Positions 31,508 to 36,447 of a DNA stretch of 36,447 bases are shown here, piece after piece. The number at the start of each line of letters is the position of its first letter. Position 1 is the first letter of the stretch. A model generated the notes under the pieces. That model saw nothing but the letters and a program-made list of their open reading frames with translations. It did not search any database and was not told where the DNA came from. The DNA is from Aquimarina agarilytica ZC1 (GTDB taxonomy: Bacteria > Bacteroidota > Bacteroidia > Flavobacteriales > Flavobacteriaceae): the NCBI RefSeq assembly GCF_000255455.1, contig NZ_JH621281.1, positions 1 to 36,447 of the forward strand, written 5' to 3'. A program made the translations under genes and the position numbers.

Positions 31508-33481
31508 CTATTCGATAATTAATTTTGCTGCAGCTTGATTACCCACTTTAACAAAATACATTCCAGCGCTTAATCCTGTTACATCTACTACCAAGGTTTC
31601 TGTAGTTGCCTCTGAAACAGTTTTTACCACTTGACCTGCTACGTTATATACAACAGCTACTTGCCCTAATGCTATTCCAGATATAGTTACAGACTGATCT
31701 ACTTGTGCTGGGTTAGGGTATATTTCAAATGTCCTTGCATCTGTATCTCCTAAAACTTTTAGGCCTTTAGCGGTTCCATTAATTTCCCACTTTTGATTAT
31801 TATTCGATGGATTGTATGCCCAAGTAATTAAATTAGCATCAAACAAACCACCTGCTCTATCCAAAGCCTGTGCTGTACAATGCAATGGCATTAACGCATA
31901 ATACCTTCCATTCTTTATTACTTTCCACTTTTGGTGGTTTTGAGAAGCTTCTCTCCAAGTACTTACATTTTCTCCATTCCCACATCCACCAAAAGGAACT
32001 TCTAAATAACGATTATTTCTACTATTCTTAATAGTATATACATTATTCCCTAAATGGGTAAATATCCATTGTTGATCTGTATAGCTACCTACATCAACCA
32101 TTTGAGCATTATAATTTTCAAGCTCACGTGCCAAAACAGCTTGATCTTCAAAAGGATTTTTTATACTGTACAATCCATTTGCTACTAATTGATTATTATT
32201 TACAGGCGTAGGTCTTGTAGGCCGTACTGTTCCATTAGTAACCGTAAAACGAATCACTTTTTCACTTGTTGCGCCTTTTTTATCGGTAGCAACAGCCTTT
32301 AGTGTGTAATTACCAGATTTCATATTTTTTAAAATCCCATCGTTTTGATTCGTTTCACCCCATGTATAAGGCGTTACATTTTCTTGGCGAACAAATTTAT
32401 TATTTAAATATAACTTCACATTAGCTATACCATCATTATCACTAGCATTTATAGCTACTTCAATATTTTTACCTCGAGCTAATGTTGCATTATTCTTAGG
32501 CGAAACAAAATTTAAATTTGGCTTTGTATTTGATCCCGAACCTGGATTAACTACTACTGGGTCTGGTTTAGGTGTTGGCTTAGTATCATTGGATTTAACT
32601 GGCTTGTAAGTACGTACCCAATCCACTAACATTTTGTTTTTGTTTGGGTTTTTTAAATCCGCATCCGAAGCTACAATCCCTTGTTCCGATCTCCAACTAT
32701 GGTCTTCTGTATCAATAATCATAAATACAGGCTTATCCATTTTGAATCTATTCTTGTCCATTTTCCTTCTAGTGTAATCCTTATCAAACATATCAGACTG
32801 CGCCCAAGAACCATCCTTTGTTTGTTTACCATCTATGTAAAAGTATACTTCCGATGGACTTTTCCAATACACTCCAAAAGTGTGAAATTTATTTCTCCAA
32901 AGTTCATTGTTTGGTAAAGTAACATGGTTTTGATCATTATAATCCGATAAAATTCGGTTACCCGCTCCACGTTCAAAAACATGAAAATTTGTTGACATAC
33001 GTTGTGCAAACCATACATCACTTGCCCCTCCATAAACCTCTAATACATCAATCTCTCTTTTATCATCCTCACTTAACATCCAAAAATTTGACGAAAGCTC
33101 AAGGTTACTTACCTTTATTCGGGCTTCCATGAAAATAGGATAAATTACCTTAGTTTTTGAAGTTACTACTCCACAATTAACACGATTTGCACCATGCCTA
33201 GAAGCACTAATTATTAAATTACCGCCTTTAACATCAGAATGATCTGATTGCCATTGTGTCAATCCTGGACCTGTCCATGAATGGAAATAAGCATCTCTCC
33301 AATTACTTCTAAATTGGGCATTCTTACCATTATAGTTAAAATCGTCTGAATATCCTTTTTGTAATTCCCACTTTTTACCCTGACCTGGATCTGCTGGAAC
33401 TGGAGTATTTTTCCAATCTTGAGCTTGAGTAAGTAAGCTACTTGACATTAGAGCTAATGCAAATAATTTTTTAAATTCCAT
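31508..33481 (-). CDS. Secreted GH16 beta-agarase with Ig-like, ricin-type and T9SS sorting domains
   Basis: The 657-residue protein has a signal peptide (MEFKKLFALALMSSSLLTQA, cleaved near residue 20). The GH16 catalytic domain (about 22-290) starts WKNTPVPADPGQGKKWELQ, as in beta-agarases, and carries the EIDVLE motif with Glu143, Asp145 and Glu148. A linker rich in Pro, Lys and Asp (about 293-325) follows, then an Ig-like module (about 325-415), a ricin-type beta-trefoil (about 430-570, with repeats around NNQKWEI), and a C-terminal type IX secretion sorting domain (FEIYPNPAQVDQSVTISG near 583-600). Agarases cut agarose outside the cell; the T9SS domain fits export to the surface. The trefoil may bind polysaccharide. 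Its promoter is not clear; the TATTTTG near 33537 is a weak candidate. Confidence 0.92.
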   Translation of the reverse strand: MEFKKLFALALMSSSLLTQAQDWKNTPVPADPGQGKKWELQKGYSDDFNYNGKNAQFRSNWRDAYFHSWTGPGLTQWQSDHSDVKGGNLIISASRHGANRVNCGVVTSKTKVIYPIFMEARIKVSNLELSSNFWMLSEDDKREIDVLEVYGGASDVWFAQRMSTNFHVFERGAGNRILSDYNDQNHVTLPNNELWRNKFHTFGVYWKSPSEVYFYIDGKQTKDGSWAQSDMFDKDYTRRKMDKNRFKMDKPVFMIIDTEDHSWRSEQGIVASDADLKNPNKNKMLVDWVRTYKPVKSNDTKPTPKPDPVVVNPGSGSNTKPNLNFVSPKNNATLARGKNIEVAINASDNDGIANVKLYLNNKFVRQENVTPYTWGETNQNDGILKNMKSGNYTLKAVATDKKGATSEKVIRFTVTNGTVRPTRPTPVNNNQLVANGLYSIKNPFEDQAVLARELENYNAQMVDVGSYTDQQWIFTHLGNNVYTIKNSRNNRYLEVPFGGCGNGENVSTWREASQNHQKWKVIKNGRYYALMPLHCTAQALDRAGGLFDANLITWAYNPSNNNQKWEINGTAKGLKVLGDTDARTFEIYPNPAQVDQSVTISGIALGQVAVVYNVAGQVVKTVSEATTETLVVDVTGLSAGMYFVKVGNQAAAKLIIE

Positions 33482-33928
33482 AATTAGTTAGTTCTTAATT
33501 TATTAAGTTTTATCATACGCCAAAATAAAAATCCTTTAATCTTACTCTCATCAAAAAAAGTAAGAATACTCTTATTTTTAACCTTCGCTTAATAATTAAT
33601 TAACCAACTAAAAAACAACATGCTATCCGTTTTTTTTATTTTTTAATTAACAAAATAATAGTCGTAATGATTGTTTTTCATAGATTAAAACAAAAATTCT
33701 CCCTACATATATACTAGGTAGTTTAAAAAAAATGTAGTCTAAAAAAATAAATTCTTCCTTTCCATACTACATGATCAATTGCTGTTCTGACTCAGTTACT
33801 TTTACAAATTATATCTCAATAATAGCTATAATTAAGTATGGTATCATTTATAAAAAACAATTAAAACGGACTCTAACACTTAAATTTCATGTAGAATCAG
33901 TAATTTTATTACCTAAAAAAAGAGCACC
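33482..33928. other. 447-bp divergent intergenic region
   Basis: This region separates the agarase (minus) and helicase (plus) genes and must hold both promoters. I find only a weak -7-like TATTTTG (minus strand, near 33530) and no full TAnnTTTG site for the helicase. It is extremely AT-rich, with poly-A/T runs, and shows no open frame of note. Confidence 0.35.
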
Positions 33929-36253
33929 TTGGAAGAATATTTAAGTCAACTTAACGAAGCCCAATTAGCACCTACCATACATACTGAAGGCGCATTAATG
34001 GTAATTGCCGGAGCAGGCTCTGGAAAAACACGTGTACTTACTTACCGTATTGCTTATTTGATGCATAAAGGTGTGGATCCTTTTAATATATTATCGCTGA
34101 CTTTTACCAACAAAGCTGCTCGTGAAATGAAAGAACGAATTGCCCAAATTGTGGGTAAAAGTGAAGCAAAAAACCTTTGGATGGGTACCTTTCACTCTAT
34201 TTTTGCTAAAATTTTACGTTTTGAAGCAGATAAGTTGGGCTATCCTTCCAACTTTACCATTTACGACTCTCAAGACTCTCAACGCTTAATTTCTAGTATT
34301 ATTAAAGAAATGTCTTTGGATAAGGACATCTATAAATTTAAACAAGTACATAGTCGCATATCCTCATTTAAAAATAGTTTAATAACCGTAAAAGCCTATT
34401 TTAATAATCCCGACTTAATGGAAGCCGACGCAATGGCAAAAAAGCCGCGGATTGGTGAGATTTATCAACATTATGTGGATCGCTGTTTTAAGGCCGGAGC
34501 TATGGATTTTGATGATTTATTACTTCGAACCAATGAATTATTGAATCGTTTCCCCGAAGTATTAGCCAAATATCAAAACCGATTTAAGTACATATTAGTA
34601 GATGAGTACCAGGATACGAATCATTCACAATATTTAATTGTAAAAGCCTTGGCAGATCGTTTTCAAAACATCTGTGTTGTTGGTGATGACGCACAAAGTA
34701 TTTATGCGTTTCGTGGGGCGAATATTAATAACATCTTAAATTTCGAAAAAGATTATGACAATGTAAAAACTTACAGGTTAGAGCAAAATTACCGCTCTAC
34801 TCGAAATATTGTTGAAGCCGCCAATTCCATTATAGATCACAATAAAACCAAACTGGACAAAATTGTTTGGACAGCTAATGACGATGGCCCAAAAATTATT
34901 GTAAATCGATTACCTACCGATGGTGACGAAGGCCGTTATGTGGCTAGTTCTATTTTTGAAAATCAAATGACCGAACAACGAAAAGCTTCGGACTTTGCCA
35001 TTTTATACCGTACCAATGCCCAATCGCGTGCCATGGAGGACGCCTTACGTAAGCGTGGTATCAAATACCGTATTTATGGCGGTCTTTCTTTTTATCAACG
35101 TAAGGAAATAAAGGATGTACTAGCCTACTTGCGTTTAATTACCAATCCAAAAGATGAAGAAGCCTTAAAACGTGTGATCAATTATCCTGCACGTGGTATT
35201 GGAGCTACTACCATTGATAAACTTGTACTAGCAGCTAATCATTACAAATGTGCTATTTTTCAAGTAATGGAAGGTATTGATAGGATTCCAGAATTAAAAA
35301 TTAACGCTGGTACTAAAACAAAGCTTCAAAACTTTGTAAATATGATCAAGAGTTTTCAAGTTACTAATCAGACCGCAGATGCTTTTACCCTTGCGGAAGA
35401 AGTCACAAAAAAAACAGGACTAGTACAAGAATTTAAAAAAGATGCTACTCCCGAAGGTATTGCGCGTATTGAAAATGTAGAAGAACTTTTAAATGGTATG
35501 CGTGACTTTGTTGAAGGGCAAAAAGAAATTGATGAAGCCACAGGATCTCTTGCCGAATTTTTAGAAGATGTTGCCCTAGCAACTGACTTAGACAAAGAAG
35601 TTGATGATGAAGATCGAGTAGCTTTAATGACCATTCACTTGGCTAAAGGATTAGAATTTCCGTACGTATATATTGTAGGTATGGAAGAAGATTTATTCCC
35701 TTCGGGAATGAGTATGAATACACGAAGTGAATTAGAGGAAGAGCGCCGTTTATTTTATGTAGCATTAACAAGAGCCGAAAAACAAGCTTATTTAACCTAC
35801 ACGCTATCGCGTTATCGTTGGGGGAAATTAATAGATGCCGAACCTAGCCGTTTTATTGAAGAAATTGACGATAAGTATCTCGAAAACCTTACTCCTATTG
35901 ACAGCTACCGTTACAAGTCCTTAATTAATACGGATATTTTTGGAGCCGTAGACAAAAGTAAACTACGACAGACAAAACCAGTGTCTAGCACTCCACCCCC
36001 GTCACATAAACCCACAGACGATCAATTACAAAAGTTACGTAAATTACGTCCAATAAGTAAAGGATCTCAAAAAGTAGACACCGAAACCATGAATAAATTA
36101 GTTCCTGGAACCCGTGTGGAACATATGCGTTTTGGAATTGGACAAATTTTAAATATTGAGGGAAGCGGGCAGGATAAAAAAGCTGAAATTAAATTTACCC
36201 AAGGTGGTATTAAAAAATTACTCCTTCGTTTTGCTAAGTTGAAGGTGTTGTAA
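33929..36253 (+). CDS. uvrD: UvrD/PcrA-type superfamily 1 DNA helicase
   Basis: The 774-residue ATP-dependent helicase unwinds DNA 3' to 5' in repair and replication. The motifs are in order: Q motif NEAQ (9-12), Walker A GAGSGKT (28-34), Walker B DEYQDTN (about 226-232), motif III GDDAQSIYAFRGA (about 252-264), motif IV YRTNAQSRAME, and motif V/VI MTIHLAKGLEFPYVY then YVALTRAEKQAYLT. The C-terminal part after residue 690 ends in a PcrA-like GTRVEHMRFGIGQILNIEG domain. The start is TTG at 33929, chosen because it gives the conserved N-terminus; the only nearby upstream ATG (CATGTAG) runs straight into a stop. A terminator-like hairpin follows at 36405. Confidence 0.94.
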   Translation: MEEYLSQLNEAQLAPTIHTEGALMVIAGAGSGKTRVLTYRIAYLMHKGVDPFNILSLTFTNKAAREMKERIAQIVGKSEAKNLWMGTFHSIFAKILRFEADKLGYPSNFTIYDSQDSQRLISSIIKEMSLDKDIYKFKQVHSRISSFKNSLITVKAYFNNPDLMEADAMAKKPRIGEIYQHYVDRCFKAGAMDFDDLLLRTNELLNRFPEVLAKYQNRFKYILVDEYQDTNHSQYLIVKALADRFQNICVVGDDAQSIYAFRGANINNILNFEKDYDNVKTYRLEQNYRSTRNIVEAANSIIDHNKTKLDKIVWTANDDGPKIIVNRLPTDGDEGRYVASSIFENQMTEQRKASDFAILYRTNAQSRAMEDALRKRGIKYRIYGGLSFYQRKEIKDVLAYLRLITNPKDEEALKRVINYPARGIGATTIDKLVLAANHYKCAIFQVMEGIDRIPELKINAGTKTKLQNFVNMIKSFQVTNQTADAFTLAEEVTKKTGLVQEFKKDATPEGIARIENVEELLNGMRDFVEGQKEIDEATGSLAEFLEDVALATDLDKEVDDEDRVALMTIHLAKGLEFPYVYIVGMEEDLFPSGMSMNTRSELEEERRLFYVALTRAEKQAYLTYTLSRYRWGKLIDAEPSRFIEEIDDKYLENLTPIDSYRYKSLINTDIFGAVDKSKLRQTKPVSSTPPPSHKPTDDQLQKLRKLRPISKGSQKVDTETMNKLVPGTRVEHMRFGIGQILNIEGSGQDKKAEIKFTQGGIKKLLLRFAKLKVL

Positions 36254-36404
36254 TATTAATAAAATAACTCTATTAATTGGTACAATTTTCTATAGTCTAT
36301 AATTAATTAGATTTCACTCATAGAAAAACGCGTTCACAATACTAATTTTAAAGTAATGATTGCTGAACTAAAACAGTCAATTAAACAGGCGCATTCAGAA
36401 TACT

Positions 36405-36432
36405 CAAAACCCTTGTAAATACGAGGGTTTTG
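36405..36432 (+). terminator. Hairpin near the window end
   Basis: CAAAACCCT (36405-36413) pairs with AGGGTTTTG (36424-36432), and the stem can extend inward with a T-G wobble and GTA/TAC. On the plus strand the T-run (GGGTTTTG) ends the stem, so it could terminate the helicase transcript 150 bases downstream. Confidence 0.5.
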
Positions 36433-36447
36433 TCGTAAATTAATGTA

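Noticed and set aside
1..36447. CRISPR arrays, transposases, integrases or phage genes
   Set aside because: No regular spaced repeats, no DDE or tyrosine-recombinase motifs and no phage structural genes were seen in any frame.

Overview
The window is chromosomal DNA of a member of the Bacteroidota, almost certainly a marine, agar-degrading Flavobacteriaceae. The evidence is the very AT-rich sequence, the -7 element TAnnTTTG (TTG-N19-TATCTTTG ahead of the tRNA-Lys pair), a type IX secretion sorting domain on a GH16 agarase, DUF4199 next to a GT2 gene, a CRP-like regulator of the flavobacterial type, and a DGPF/ECF sigma pair. No transposase, phage gene, rRNA or CRISPR array was seen.

Layout. 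(1) 59-12489, minus strand: one tightly coupled operon, read from right to left as legB, legC, legH, legI, legG, ptmE, legF, a Gfo/Idh oxidoreductase, an SDR, wzx, wzy and a glycosyltransferase. It encodes a GDP-sugar route to CMP-legionaminic acid (a bacterial nonulosonate) plus export and polymerisation of a Wzx/Wzy-type surface glycan. (2) 12557-12936: a decayed 5' fragment of a UDP-glucose 6-dehydrogenase gene, marking the edge of the variable sugar locus. (3) 13218-17137: core-type genes (DUF4199, GT2, phosphohexomutase, aroK). (4) 17228-17812: two identical tRNA-Lys(TTT) genes and one tRNA-Leu(GAG), with hairpins between them. (5) 18120-19760: a GH16 lipoprotein followed by an exported VOC protein. 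(6) 19761-28969: an accessory stretch with a GrpB-like protein, a peroxiredoxin-like protein, a broken CRP-family regulator, an ECF42-type sigma factor with two YCII/DGPF proteins (one exported), two uncharacterised proteins, a serine-hydrolase homologue lacking its catalytic residues, a ParE/RelE toxin-antitoxin pair between imperfect direct repeats, and a membrane-anchored protein. (7) 29085-36253: a VOC protein, an FMN glutamate-synthase-like protein, a T9SS-exported GH16 beta-agarase and a UvrD/PcrA helicase.

How the parts work together. LegB to LegI build legionaminic acid from GDP-GlcNAc, PtmE supplies the GDP-sugar precursor and LegF activates the product with CMP. The terminal glycosyltransferase (HP motif) is the best candidate here for adding it to a glycan that Wzx flips and Wzy polymerises. 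The initiating sugar-phosphate transferase and most other glycosyltransferases must lie outside the window. The two GH16 enzymes act at different places, one anchored in the membrane and one sent out by T9SS. Several genes show decay or lost catalytic residues (ugd remnant, CRP regulator, dead serine hydrolase), so the 19.8-28.4 kb region looks like a zone of gain and loss. All assignments come from reading the sequence by eye, without database searches.
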